Below, piece after piece: positions 21,693 to 30,400 of a stretch of DNA of 64,000 nt (the first letter of the stretch is position 1; each line of letters begins with the position of its first letter). The notes below the pieces were generated by a model. That model ran no database searches. It was not told the origin of the DNA and saw nothing but the letters and a program-made list of their open reading frames with translations. The translations under genes and the position numbers were made by a program. This DNA is from Ideonella livida (GTDB lineage Bacteria; Pseudomonadota; Gammaproteobacteria; Burkholderiales; Burkholderiaceae_C): assembly GCF_010499455.1 (NCBI RefSeq), contig NZ_JAAGOH010000010.1, forward strand, positions 62,001 to 126,000, written 5' to 3'.

Positions 21693-22058
21693 TCAGGACA
21701 GTCCACCACGGCGTTCGCGGTGCTGGAAGATCTGCAGCGCCAGCCGGCGCAGGCGGTCGTGGCCACTGGCGTGGGCCAGGGCCAGGCAGTGACCGGCATA
21801 GCGGCGGTCGTAACGCAGCCGGGGCAGCTGGACCTCGTGGCCGACTTCCCGCATCCAATGGCGAAATCGCCAGAGCGAGGGATAGTCGGGCAGCGGATCG
21901 CGGGGCGTGGCGCGCCGGGCCGCTTGTTGGGCGTCCAGCCCCGCCAGCCAACCCCACAGCGCCGGGCTGGCGTCCGCCGCCTGTGCGTCGTGCACCGAAG
22001 ATGCTTCCTCGATCGCGGAGAGATGCCGCTGCAACGGCGGCATTTCCAGCATGGTCAT
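21693..22058 (-). CDS. Hypothetical protein, 121 residues
   Basis: I do not recognise this protein. It begins MTMLEMPPLQRHLSAIEE, is soluble-looking, rich in Arg, His, Leu and aromatic residues, and has a Trp-rich centre (LWGWLAG and LWRFRHWMREVGHEV). The C-terminal part has an Arg/His-rich amphipathic helix. No signal peptide or membrane helix is visible. It lies between the DUF1801 gene and dcd on the same strand, 135 bp downstream of dcd. The consistent amino-acid composition and clear start support a real gene, but homology evidence is lacking. Confidence 0.6.
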   Translation of the reverse strand: MTMLEMPPLQRHLSAIEEASSVHDAQAADASPALWGWLAGLDAQQAARRATPRDPLPDYPSLWRFRHWMREVGHEVQLPRLRYDRRYAGHCLALAHASGHDRLRRLALQIFQHRERRGGLS

Positions 22059-22193
22059 CGCGTCCCCCTGATGGCCTGAACGGACGTGGCCACGCGGCGA
22101 CGCCCGGAGCTCATGGTGCAAGGCGGGCGGGGACGGCAATCGGAGGAAGCAAGGGGCGATCACCCCTCAACTCGGGCGCCAGAGGGCGCAGGC

Positions 22194-22763
<570 letters not shown>

Positions 22764-22793
22764 GACTCAGCCTTTGGGAAAACCCGCGGGATT

Positions 22794-24020
22794 CTAGGAG
22801 GCCGGCAGGCTGAGGGCGTGGTTGTCCGGGCGCAGGCCCGCCGGCAGCGGCCAGGCCCGGGGAGTACCCTGCGCCGGTCCGCCGGCGCTGCGCGCCGGCG
22901 CGTCCCACGCCAAGGAGGCCTCGCGCCCCAGGGCCACGGCGGCGGCGTCGCGCGACGCGGCCATGGCGCAGCCCTCGGGCAGCGGCAGCAGGCTCTGCAG
23001 ACCGCCTGCCAGGGTGAAGCGGGCCACCCCCCCAGCACGGGGCGCGCCCACCAGGAAGCCCTCGTCGGTGGCCAGCACGTCGCCGCCATAGCCGGCCAGG
23101 GCTCGGGACTGGGGCGCCAACTGCAGGGCCGTAGCGCCGGGTCGCAGGCCAGGCTGTTCCTCGGCCCCCGGCGCCGCGGCCGCCGGCAGCAGGGCCAAAA
23201 GCGGTGCGGCGGCGCGCTGGGCGGGGTCGTCATGTTCGGCCTGCAGGGCCACCCCCACCACGCCGCTGGCATGGCGGGCCAGATGGCGCAGCGACAGGCG
23301 TGGATCGGCCAGGCGCCATTGGGCCCGCAGGGTGCCGGTCAGGGGGTCCAGGCGGACCAGGCTGCTGTCCATGCGGGCCATGTCGCGGCGGGCGCGACCG
23401 GTTTCAGCCTGGGTGGGTACGCCCCCGTTGGCCAACAGCACGGTGCCACCGGGCTCCCAGAGCGCCTGGTGGGGATCGAGGCCGTGGGTGGGCCATTCCT
23501 GCTGCACCGCCAAGCTGCGGGCGTCGCGGCGCACCCACAGGCCCGCGCCGGTGTCTTGGTCGGCTTCGATGGTGAACACCGCCCCTTCTGCCGGCCCTGC
23601 CCCCGGCGGGGCCAGCAGCGCATGGCCGGTGAAGCGCCGGTCCGGCCCGGCCCAGTGCCATTGCGGCGCGGGCCCGCCCTGCGGCCACCAACGCAGCAGC
23701 CACTCGCCCGGGCGACGTGCACACACAAGCAGGGCGCCCCCTGCCTCGGCATACAAGCCGTGGGCACGGGTGGGCAGTTCCAGGCGTGGGCCCAACTGCC
23801 AGCCGCGGCCGGCCTCCCGCCGCAGCACGCCGACCCAGTGCCGGCCGTCGGCGTCGTCCCAGGCAGCGGCCCAGGCCTCAGCGGCGGGCACGGCCACGGT
23901 GGCGGCCACAGCCCAGGCCGGGGCCAGGCCGGATGCGGCCAGCGGCGCGGCCAGGCGCAACAGACCCCGGCGCGTCGGGCGTTGCCATGGCCGCTGGGGG
24001 GCCGGGGACGGCACAGACAT
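22794..24020 (-). CDS. DUF1513 protein of an imelysin iron operon
   Basis: A 408-residue exported protein with an Arg-Arg containing signal (TRRGLLRLAAPLAASG) that could direct Tat export. The mature part resembles the beta-propeller-like DUF1513 family, with recurring Trp/Gly-rich blades such as GLYAEAGGALLVCARRPGEW and TFTIEAD-type segments. DUF1513 proteins occur as the last gene of iron-regulated imelysin operons; the role is unknown but periplasmic location is expected. It follows the imelysin-like gene by 13 bp and therefore belongs to the operon 27754 to 22794. The C-terminal NHALSL matches the family. Confidence 0.85.
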   Translation of the reverse strand: MSVPSPAPQRPWQRPTRRGLLRLAAPLAASGLAPAWAVAATVAVPAAEAWAAAWDDADGRHWVGVLRREAGRGWQLGPRLELPTRAHGLYAEAGGALLVCARRPGEWLLRWWPQGGPAPQWHWAGPDRRFTGHALLAPPGAGPAEGAVFTIEADQDTGAGLWVRRDARSLAVQQEWPTHGLDPHQALWEPGGTVLLANGGVPTQAETGRARRDMARMDSSLVRLDPLTGTLRAQWRLADPRLSLRHLARHASGVVGVALQAEHDDPAQRAAAPLLALLPAAAAPGAEEQPGLRPGATALQLAPQSRALAGYGGDVLATDEGFLVGAPRAGGVARFTLAGGLQSLLPLPEGCAMAASRDAAAVALGREASLAWDAPARSAGGPAQGTPRAWPLPAGLRPDNHALSLPAS

Positions 24021-24033
24021 GCAGCGCGCCCTT

Positions 24034-25092
24034 TCAGTCGCCGTCGGCGTCGGAGAAGCCGATGGTCACCTGCAGGGCGGGCGCGATCTCCTCGCTGGCC
24101 AGGCGCTGCAGGGCCGCCAGGCTCCGGCTGGCGGTCCGCAAGGCGGTAGGGCCAGGCGCGCGTGCAGGCACAGCGGCCAAGGTGCGGTCCACCGCCGCCA
24201 CGGCCGCGCGCAGGCGGTCGGCCAGGGGGTTGAGGCCCTTGGCGCGCAACAGGGTCTCCAGCGGCACCAGGGCGGTGCCCGGGGCCGGCGCCACGGCCGC
24301 CTGGGCCACCGCCAGTTGGCGCAGGGCCAGCCAGCGGGCCATCCGGTCTTCGGTGCTGGCGCCACTCAGGGCGCGTGGCAGGGCGGGCGCGCCACTGGCG
24401 GACGACAGCGCCGGCCGCTCCAAGGCCTGCAGGCGCAGCTGTTCCAGACCGCCCAGCCATTGGTTGACGGCCTCGGCCACCCGCTCAGGGGTCTGGTCCT
24501 CGTCGGGGGGCGATGCCTGCCGCTGGGCAAAGCCCTCGGCCAGGGCCTGGGCCTCGGCACGCAGGTCATCGGCCAAGACGCGCCGCAGCCGGCAGGCACC
24601 GGCCGCCTGGGCGGAGGTCTGTGGAGATGTCTGCGCCTGTGGCGACCAGAGCAGCCACTCCAGCGCGGGCAGGCCGCGGGCGGCGCTGCCCACGCGGTCC
24701 ATGTCCAGGGTGCCGGCGGCGGCAGCCTCCAGGGCCTGCTGCAACAGCTCGGGCCGCGTGGGCTGGAAGTCGATGCGGCGCGCGCTGCGCCGCTCCACCA
24801 CCGGCCCCACGGCCGCGGCGGACAGGCGCGACCACGCCTGCAACGCCTGCCGCCAGGCCTCGCGCGCGGTGGCATCGGCCGCACAGTCAACGGCCAGGCG
24901 CTGGCGCAGGGCCTCGGCCCGAGCCAGGAAGTCGGCCGACCATGGGGCGAACGCATGCCGGTCCAGCATGTGGACGTACTGGTCGGGCGGGATGACGGGC
25001 ACCGCTTCCCGACGCCAGTCGGTCTGCGCCCTGGCGGACAGGCCTGCGCAAAGGAGCACTGCGCCCAGCAGTCCGGGCAGGAGAGAACGCAT
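24034..25092 (-). CDS. Imelysin-like periplasmic iron-uptake protein, degenerate motif
   Basis: A 352-residue protein with a signal peptide (residues 1-22, ending SARAQ) and the imelysin (peptidase M75/ICMP) helical fold: WRQALQAWSRLSAAAVGPV early and GTLDMDRVGSAARGLPALEW in the middle. The family motif Gly-X-His-X-X-Glu reads Gly-Leu-Pro-Ala-Leu-Glu here, so the His that could bind iron is gone. Imelysins are periplasmic iron-binding or iron-uptake proteins; this copy may be structural. Its start overlaps the stop of the di-haem gene by one base (TGATG). It is a paralogue of the protein at 48101-49684. Confidence 0.85.
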   Translation of the reverse strand: MRSLLPGLLGAVLLCAGLSARAQTDWRREAVPVIPPDQYVHMLDRHAFAPWSADFLARAEALRQRLAVDCAADATAREAWRQALQAWSRLSAAAVGPVVERRSARRIDFQPTRPELLQQALEAAAAGTLDMDRVGSAARGLPALEWLLWSPQAQTSPQTSAQAAGACRLRRVLADDLRAEAQALAEGFAQRQASPPDEDQTPERVAEAVNQWLGGLEQLRLQALERPALSSASGAPALPRALSGASTEDRMARWLALRQLAVAQAAVAPAPGTALVPLETLLRAKGLNPLADRLRAAVAAVDRTLAAVPARAPGPTALRTASRSLAALQRLASEEIAPALQVTIGFSDADGD

Positions 25093-26570
25093 CACAGGGA
25101 CTCCACAAAGGCGACCAGGGCAGCGCGGTCGGCGGCGCTCCATTGCAATACCTGCTGCCGGGAGGCCTCGGCCTCGCCACCATGCCACAGCACCGCCTCC
25201 AGCACGCCATTGGCCCGGCCGTCGTGCAGCAGGCGCTGGTGGCCGTTGACGTCGCGCAGCAGGCCCACACCCCACAGCGGTGGGGTCTTCCACTGCCGGC
25301 CGTTGGCGGCAAAGTCCGGTCGGCCATCGGCCAGGGCGGGGCCCATGTCATGCAGCAGCAGGTCGGTGTAGGGCCAGATGCGCTGGCCCACGACCTTGGG
25401 GCTGGAAAAGCCTGGGAAGGGGGGCGCGGCAGTCACGTAACTCGGCCGGTGGCAGGTGGCGCACTGGGCCTGGGCAAAGAGGCGCTGGCCGCGCAGCACC
25501 TGGGGGTCCTGCGCCTGGCGGCGAGCGGCCGGGGCCAGGGTGGCCTGGTAGAAGACCACATCGGCCAGGGTACGGTCATCGATCTCCAGCGCCGGGCCGC
25601 CGGGCGCTTCGGCGCGACCGCCATGCGGCGCGGCCAAGCAGTCCTTTTGCGCCGGGGTGCAGGTCTGCTCGGGATGGTGGCGCGAGGTGATGCCGATGTC
25701 GCCCAGGAAGGCGCCGGCGGTTTGGTGCGCCAGGGTGGCAACGTTGGCCTTCCAGCCCAAGCGGCCCAGCATCATCTGCTGGGCGTAGTCGTCCCACACG
25801 CGGTTGGGCTGGCCCTTGATGGGCCCCGGCTGCGCGGCCTGTTCGGCGGCATTGCGTTCGATCTCTGCGGCGGGAATGGCCTCCAGCAGGCCGACGCCGG
25901 CCAACTGCGGCGCCACCCGGGGGCTGAGCATCAGATCCGGGGCGGTAGGGCCATAGCCCAGGTCGGTGAGCCGGTAGTGCGGCTGCCGCAGGGTGTAGCG
26001 GGTGCCGTCGGCAAAACGGCCGTGCACCGGCGTCCAGTGCATGGCCACCCGCCCTTCCGGGCGGACCCCGGGGATGGCGGCGTTGTTGAACTGGTCTCCG
26101 TAGACCGGATCAGGCACCACGCCCCCGTGGGCCCCCACGCCGGGCACCGACAGGCGGATCAGCAGCCCCACCAGGGGCTCATGGCGCGGCTGCAGACCGG
26201 CCCGGAAGTCCGGCGGCGCGCCGCGGCCGTCCTGCACATGGCAGCCCCCGCAGGAGCGGGCGATGAAGTGCGGGCCCAGGCCATCGCGGGCGGTGGTGGA
26301 GGCCGGTGCCTCCACCCAGTTGCGGCGGAAGAAAGAGTTGCCCACCGCAAAACGGGTGCGCTCATCGTCTTCCAGGGTGGCCAGGGGAAAGGAGAAGGCG
26401 TTGCGGCCGGTGGCGTAGACGGTGGCGTCCCCACCCGTCCGCTCCCCCAGGGGATCGTCCGCGGGCTGCGCCTGCAGCAGGGCGGCGGCGGCCAGCAGCC
26501 CCCCACCCAGGCCCACCCAGACCACCGGACGCAACGTGCGGTGCCGCACCGCCGAACGACGGCCGATCAC
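25092..26570 (-). CDS. Di-haem oxidoreductase family c-type cytochrome
   Basis: A 492-residue exported cytochrome of the di-haem oxidoreductase family (DUF1111, formerly thiol oxidoreductase-like). An N-terminal membrane or signal helix spans about residues 15-34. Two haem c sites are visible: Cys107-X-X-Cys110-His111 (SCGGCHVQDGRGAPP) and Cys370-X-X-Cys373-His374 (CATCHRPSY). The C-terminal segment with LLHDMGPALADG is typical. It probably carries out redox chemistry on iron in the periplasm, a role inferred from its place between two imelysin genes. It overlaps the upstream imelysin gene by 4 bp. Confidence 0.9.
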   Translation of the reverse strand: MIGRRSAVRHRTLRPVVWVGLGGGLLAAAALLQAQPADDPLGERTGGDATVYATGRNAFSFPLATLEDDERTRFAVGNSFFRRNWVEAPASTTARDGLGPHFIARSCGGCHVQDGRGAPPDFRAGLQPRHEPLVGLLIRLSVPGVGAHGGVVPDPVYGDQFNNAAIPGVRPEGRVAMHWTPVHGRFADGTRYTLRQPHYRLTDLGYGPTAPDLMLSPRVAPQLAGVGLLEAIPAAEIERNAAEQAAQPGPIKGQPNRVWDDYAQQMMLGRLGWKANVATLAHQTAGAFLGDIGITSRHHPEQTCTPAQKDCLAAPHGGRAEAPGGPALEIDDRTLADVVFYQATLAPAARRQAQDPQVLRGQRLFAQAQCATCHRPSYVTAAPPFPGFSSPKVVGQRIWPYTDLLLHDMGPALADGRPDFAANGRQWKTPPLWGVGLLRDVNGHQRLLHDGRANGVLEAVLWHGGEAEASRQQVLQWSAADRAALVAFVESL

Positions 26571-27754
26571 GGTTTGACCAGGGTCAGGCGGGTGATGCCC
26601 AGGGCCTGGGCTGCGGCCACCAGGTCCTTGGACTGCTGCACCAGGCTCTGGATGGTGGCCTGCACGCGCTGACGGCCAGGGGCGTTGGCACCGCCCAGGA
26701 TCTCCTGGTCAAACGGCGCCTGGATGGCTTGGGCGGCCGCCAGGGAGTCCTCGATCTGGCGTCCGGTGCGCGCGGCCAGCGCGGCATCGCGCCCGGCCAC
26801 CAACGCCTGCAAGGAGGCCCCTTCGATCACGCTGCCGTTGGTGCGCACATAGCGACCCGTCCACACGTTGCGGATGCCCAGGGCGTTGGTGACGATGTCC
26901 CGATGGGTGTTGTCCGAGAAGCAGGAATGCTCGTCCTCCTGGTCCTGGGTGTTGAGCGCCACCTCCATGCGCTCACCGGCGAGCTCTCCGCGCGAGAGCG
27001 AGCCCAGGCCCACGATGATCTTGCGCACCGACTCCTGTGCGCCGGCCTCGAAGCGGCTGCGATAGGGCGCGCCCGGCTGCCAGGCGCGCACCAGGCTGCG
27101 CAGGTCGTCCACCAGCAGTTCGGTGATCACGGTCAGGGCCTGGCGACGGCGGTCGGCATTGGGCGCCTTGCCGTCGACGTAGTCCTCGAAGGAGCGCTGG
27201 CCGGCGCCATCGGCGCGCTGGTCCTGGCCCCACAGCAGGAACTCGATGGCATGCCAGCCGGCGGAGATGTTCTCCTCCCCCCCCCGCTCGTTCAGGCCGG
27301 CAATGCCCGCCTTGCTGATGACGATGCGGCGGTTGTTGATGAAACCCGCCCCGGGCTTGCCCTTGACGTAGTCGATGTAGGACTCGTCCAGCGGCCAGGC
27401 ATTGAGCCGGCCCTCCGGGCCCTTGTCGTCGTCGATCGGGCCGCCGTAGAAGCGGAAGGCCTCGGTCTGGCCATAGGCCTCGCGAGCGTCGCGCCAGGCC
27501 TGGCGGGCAGCCTCCAGGCGCTCGGCCGACGGCTCGGCCACCAGGGCCAGCAGGCGCTGCTGCAGGCTCAGGGCCGCGCCCAGGGTGTCCTCGTACGTGG
27601 CATGGACCAGAACCGCATAGTGCCGGGCGACGGCGGCGGCATCCACCGCCTGGGCCGTGGTCGACGGTGCCACCGCCACGGCCTGCGCCTGCACCGTGCC
27701 CGCCAGCCCCAGCGCCAGTGCGCCCACGCCCATCCAACGGCCCCATTGCGTCAT
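26567..27754 (-). CDS. Imelysin family iron-uptake protein (intact motif)
   Basis: A 395-residue exported protein and the first gene of the iron operon. It has a signal peptide (residues 1-24, ending VQAQA) and a full imelysin domain. The signature Gly-X-His-X-X-Glu is intact as GWHAIEFLLWGQD with His168, and the usual ILVHATYEDTLGAA-type first helix and CFSDNTHRDIVTN segment are present. The family is related to IrpA and to the insulin-cleaving ICMP of Pseudomonas; iron uptake is the best-supported role. A Shine-Dalgarno (GGAG) precedes the ATG at 27754. A Fur-like palindrome lies 52 bp upstream. Confidence 0.92.
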   Translation of the reverse strand: MTQWGRWMGVGALALGLAGTVQAQAVAVAPSTTAQAVDAAAVARHYAVLVHATYEDTLGAALSLQQRLLALVAEPSAERLEAARQAWRDAREAYGQTEAFRFYGGPIDDDKGPEGRLNAWPLDESYIDYVKGKPGAGFINNRRIVISKAGIAGLNERGGEENISAGWHAIEFLLWGQDQRADGAGQRSFEDYVDGKAPNADRRRQALTVITELLVDDLRSLVRAWQPGAPYRSRFEAGAQESVRKIIVGLGSLSRGELAGERMEVALNTQDQEDEHSCFSDNTHRDIVTNALGIRNVWTGRYVRTNGSVIEGASLQALVAGRDAALAARTGRQIEDSLAAAQAIQAPFDQEILGGANAPGRQRVQATIQSLVQQSKDLVAAAQALGITRLTLVKP

Positions 27755-27805
27755 CGTGAATCTCCAGGAAAAGGACAAGGTTTGTGTGGGAATCAGTGTA
27801 AGCTT

Positions 27806-27826
27806 AATTGCGAATCGTTTGCATTA
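27806..27826. promoter_or_regulatory. Fur-box-like palindrome shared by imelysin operon and porin
   Basis: The core TGCGAA-TCG-TTTGCA is palindromic with one mismatch and matches 15 of 16 bases of the hemP box core. It lies in the 93-bp gap between the divergent imelysin and porin genes, so one site could repress both under iron-rich conditions. Confidence 0.75.
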
Positions 27827-27847
27827 TCACCCACAAAGGAACTCACG

Positions 27848-29278
27848 ATGGCCTGCCAACCGCCCCTGAAACCCCGCGTCCTGACCCGCCTCCTCTCCCA
27901 CCTGGACCTCTGCGGCCAGCAGGCGCGCCGCGCCCTGCCCGGCCTGGGCCTGCCGGTGCTGCTGCTGGCCGCCTCACCGGCCCTGCAGGCCGCCGAGGAC
28001 ACCCCAGCACTGGGCGAGCAGGTGCGCCAGCTCGGCACGCGCCTGCAGCAGCTTGAAGCGCGCAACCGCGCCCTGGAGGAGCGCCTGCGCGCCCAGGAGG
28101 CCGAGGAAGCTGCTCCCGAAGAGGGGGGCCTGGCGGTGGAGGGTGGCGTGGTCGCCGTGTGGCAGCGCAGCAACGCTGCCGGCAGCGCCGAAGGCCGAGC
28201 CACCGGCCGCTTGAACTACCGCGGTGACTTGGAGTTCAGCCTGCCCATGGGTCGGCTGAGCCCCCTGGGCGAGGCGCAGCTGAGCGGCTTTGGCCACCTG
28301 CGGTTCGGCCAGGGCAGCGGCCTGGCGCTGCGGCCCACCCACACGGCCACCGGCAACTCGGTGCCCTTTGAGACGGCTGGCGGATCGGAGGAGACCTACG
28401 CCATCGTGGCGCAAGCCTGGCTGCAAGCGAGCTGGCCCCTGGCGGGCAGCGGCCTGAACGACCAGGCCCCCAGCCGCGTGGAACTGACCGCAGGCAAGCT
28501 GGACCTCTTCGGCTTCTTCGACCAGAACGCGGTGGCCGGCGACGAGGGCGCACAGTTCCTCAACAACGTGTTCGTCCACAACCCCTTGCTGGACTCGGGC
28601 GGCGACATCGGGGCCGACGCCTACGGCCTGGCGCCGGGCGTGCGCCTGGCCTGGGTGGACGAGGGGGAGGACAGCGGCTGGCGCCTGGGCCTGTCGGCCG
28701 GGGTGTTCGCCTCGGGCGCAGGGGCCAGCTTCAACGGCGGGCTGGGTCGGCCGCTGGTGATCGTGCAGGCCGAGGCCTCGCCCAAGCAGATCAACGGCGA
28801 GCCGCGCGGCAGCTACCGCCTGTACGCCTGGACCAACGGCCACACGACCAACCTGGCGGGGGATGCGGAACAACGCCACAGCGGCTGGGGCCTGAGCCTG
28901 GACCAGCGGGTGGGACGCGACTGGAACCTGTTCGCCCGGTGGGGTGCACGCACCGAAGGCGAGGGCAGCTTCGACCGCGCGCTCACCCTGGGCGCCGAGC
29001 AGACCGGCCGGGCCTGGGGCCGCCCCCACGACAGCGTGGGCCTGGCCCTGGGCTGGCTGCGCACCGACGCTGCCTGGACCGCCGCCACCGCAGCCGACGC
29101 CAGCTTGCTGGGCTATGCGGCCCGGGGCCACGAGCGGGTGGGCGAGCTGTACTACCGCTACCAGCTCAATGAGCGCATTGAGCTGTCACCCGATGTGCAA
29201 TGGATCGACCGTGCCGGTGGCCAGGGCGATGCCCGGCGCGTGGTGCTGACCGGCCTGCGGGCCAGCATCGGGTTCTGA
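27848..29278 (+). CDS. OprB-like outer-membrane porin
   Basis: A 476-residue outer-membrane protein. A long N-terminal signal region ends near residue 48 (ASPALQAAE), followed by a coiled coil (about residues 52-85, QVRQLGTRLQQLEARNRALE) and a beta-barrel ending in Phe (LRASIGF). The barrel has carbohydrate-porin features such as GKLDLFGFFDQNAVAGDEG and NNVFVHNP, as in OprB-type porins (PF04966). It is divergent from the imelysin operon and shares its Fur-like site, so it may pass iron chelates or other small solutes rather than sugars. A good Shine-Dalgarno (AAGGAAC) precedes the ATG. Confidence 0.82.
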   Translation: MACQPPLKPRVLTRLLSHLDLCGQQARRALPGLGLPVLLLAASPALQAAEDTPALGEQVRQLGTRLQQLEARNRALEERLRAQEAEEAAPEEGGLAVEGGVVAVWQRSNAAGSAEGRATGRLNYRGDLEFSLPMGRLSPLGEAQLSGFGHLRFGQGSGLALRPTHTATGNSVPFETAGGSEETYAIVAQAWLQASWPLAGSGLNDQAPSRVELTAGKLDLFGFFDQNAVAGDEGAQFLNNVFVHNPLLDSGGDIGADAYGLAPGVRLAWVDEGEDSGWRLGLSAGVFASGAGASFNGGLGRPLVIVQAEASPKQINGEPRGSYRLYAWTNGHTTNLAGDAEQRHSGWGLSLDQRVGRDWNLFARWGARTEGEGSFDRALTLGAEQTGRAWGRPHDSVGLALGWLRTDAAWTAATAADASLLGYAARGHERVGELYYRYQLNERIELSPDVQWIDRAGGQGDARRVVLTGLRASIGF

Positions 29279-29339
29279 GGCCAAGGGACAGGGCCTGGCG
29301 CCCTGCCGCCCACCTGGGTGGCGGGATCCACCCGCCATG

Positions 29340-29361
29340 CAAAAGGCCCCTCACGGGGCCT
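29340..29361 (-). terminator. Terminator of bfd
   Basis: A 7-bp stem (29344-29350 with 29355-29361) with a 4-nt loop. On the minus strand it ends in TTTT and begins seven bases after the bfd stop codon. Confidence 0.85.
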
Positions 29362-29367
29362 GGGACT

Positions 29368-29595
29368 TCAGCCTGCCGCCACACGCAGGGGGATGCCTCC
29401 ACCCACCACGGCGTGCAGCCCGGCCAGCTGCTGCTGGCAGGCGGCGGCGAAGGTCTCGCGGGCGCAATCGGTGCAGCGGCCGCATTGGGTGGAGACACCC
29501 GTTTCCATCTGCAGGTCGTCGAAGGTGGCCGACCCGTTGCGCACGGCGCGGACGATGTCACGGTCAGAGACCCGGCGGCAGACACAGACGATCAT
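29368..29595 (-). CDS. bfd: Bacterioferritin-associated ferredoxin
   Basis: A 75-residue [2Fe-2S] protein. The four cluster cysteines are in the Bfd pattern: MIVCVCRRVS (Cys4, Cys6) and TQCGRCTDC (Cys38, Cys41), with an extra Cys44. Bfd reduces the bacterioferritin haem so that stored ferric iron can be released as ferrous iron. It lies downstream of bfr on the same strand, separated by 205 bp with a Fur-like site immediately upstream, so it is probably expressed separately when iron is scarce, opposite to bfr. The start at 29595 gives the normal N-terminus. Confidence 0.95.
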   Translation of the reverse strand: MIVCVCRRVSDRDIVRAVRNGSATFDDLQMETGVSTQCGRCTDCARETFAAACQQQLAGLHAVVGGGIPLRVAAG

Positions 29596-29642
29596 GATGC
29601 GGCGCTGAGGTGGAGGTTCAGGATGACGCGCATCGTAGTAGA

Positions 29643-29663
29643 AAATGAGAACGCTTCTCAATC
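29643..29663. promoter_or_regulatory. Fur-box-like inverted repeat upstream of bfd
   Basis: TGAGAA-CGC-TTCTCA flanked by A/T, 48 bp upstream of bfd. This is closer to the classical Fur hexamer form than the other boxes in the window. A half-site (AAATGAGAA) recurs 36 bp further upstream. Confidence 0.7.
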
Positions 29664-29800
29664 TCCCATATCTCCGGTAGGGAAATGAGAACGGCTCGCA
29701 ATGCGAGCCGTTGTGCCGGGTGCGTTCGAAGGCCGGGCCCGGCGGGCCGCCGGGCTGCAGGCCGCCCCGGTCAACCCGGGTGCAACCTGCCTGGCAGGGC

Positions 29801-30277
29801 TCAGGACCCCTCGCCCATCTGCGATTGCAGCCAGTTCTGCTCACCCACCTGGGCCACCAGACCGATCTGGGTCTCCAGGTCGTCGATGTGCTCCTCGGTG
29901 TCGTCCAGGATCTCCAGGAAGAGATCGCGCGAGACGTAGTCGCGGACCGATTCGCAATGGGCGATGGCTTCCTTGAGCAGGGGATGGCTGCCCGTCTCGA
30001 TCTTGAGGTCGCAGTGCAGCACCTCGACGGCGTTCTCGCCGATGTAGAGCTTGCCCAGGTCCTGCAGGTTGGGCAGGCCGTCCAGCATGAGGATGCGCTC
30101 GATCAGCTTGTCGGCGTGCTTCATCTCCTCGATGGACTCCTCGTACTCGTGCTTGGCACGCTTCATCAGGCCCCAGTTCTTGAGCATGCGGGCATGCAGG
30201 AAGTACTGGTTGATGGCGGTGAGCTCGCACTTGAGCTGAGCGTTGAGGAATTCAATGACCTTGGCATCACCTTGCAT
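29801..30277 (-). CDS. bfr: Bacterioferritin
   Basis: A 158-residue haem-containing iron-storage ferritin that forms a 24-subunit cage. It starts [19 protein letters not shown] and carries the ferroxidase residues Glu18, Glu51 and His54, and the haem-ligand Met52 ([14 protein letters not shown]). A second ferroxidase half, including [12 protein letters not shown] and [11 protein letters not shown], follows. Length is typical. Upstream the RND permease gene ends 123 bp away. Bfd downstream is the partner reductase. In the normal pattern bfr is expressed when iron is sufficient, with bfd under Fur repression. Confidence 0.97.
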   Translation of the reverse strand: MQGDAKVIEFLNAQLKCELTAINQYFLHARMLKNWGLMKRAKHEYEESIEEMKHADKLIERILMLDGLPNLQDLGKLYIGENAVEVLHCDLKIETGSHPLLKEAIAHCESVRDYVSRDLFLEILDDTEEHIDDLETQIGLVAQVGEQNWLQSQMGEGS

Positions 30278-30400
30278 GGGCGGCTCCTGAAGAGGGTTCT
30301 GAGGGGAACGGCGACAAGCCGTCCATGCTGCGATTGTCGGCAGTTCGGCACCAGGGAGCCGTGAAAAGTCCCCAGGCGCGGCGGTAAACGCCAATGCGTG

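Noticed and set aside
29689-29712. Palindrome around AACGGCTCGCAATGCGAGCCGTT as a bfr terminator
   Set aside because: Long stem but very small loop and no T-run; may be incidental, or part of the neighbouring regulatory region. Not called as a feature.
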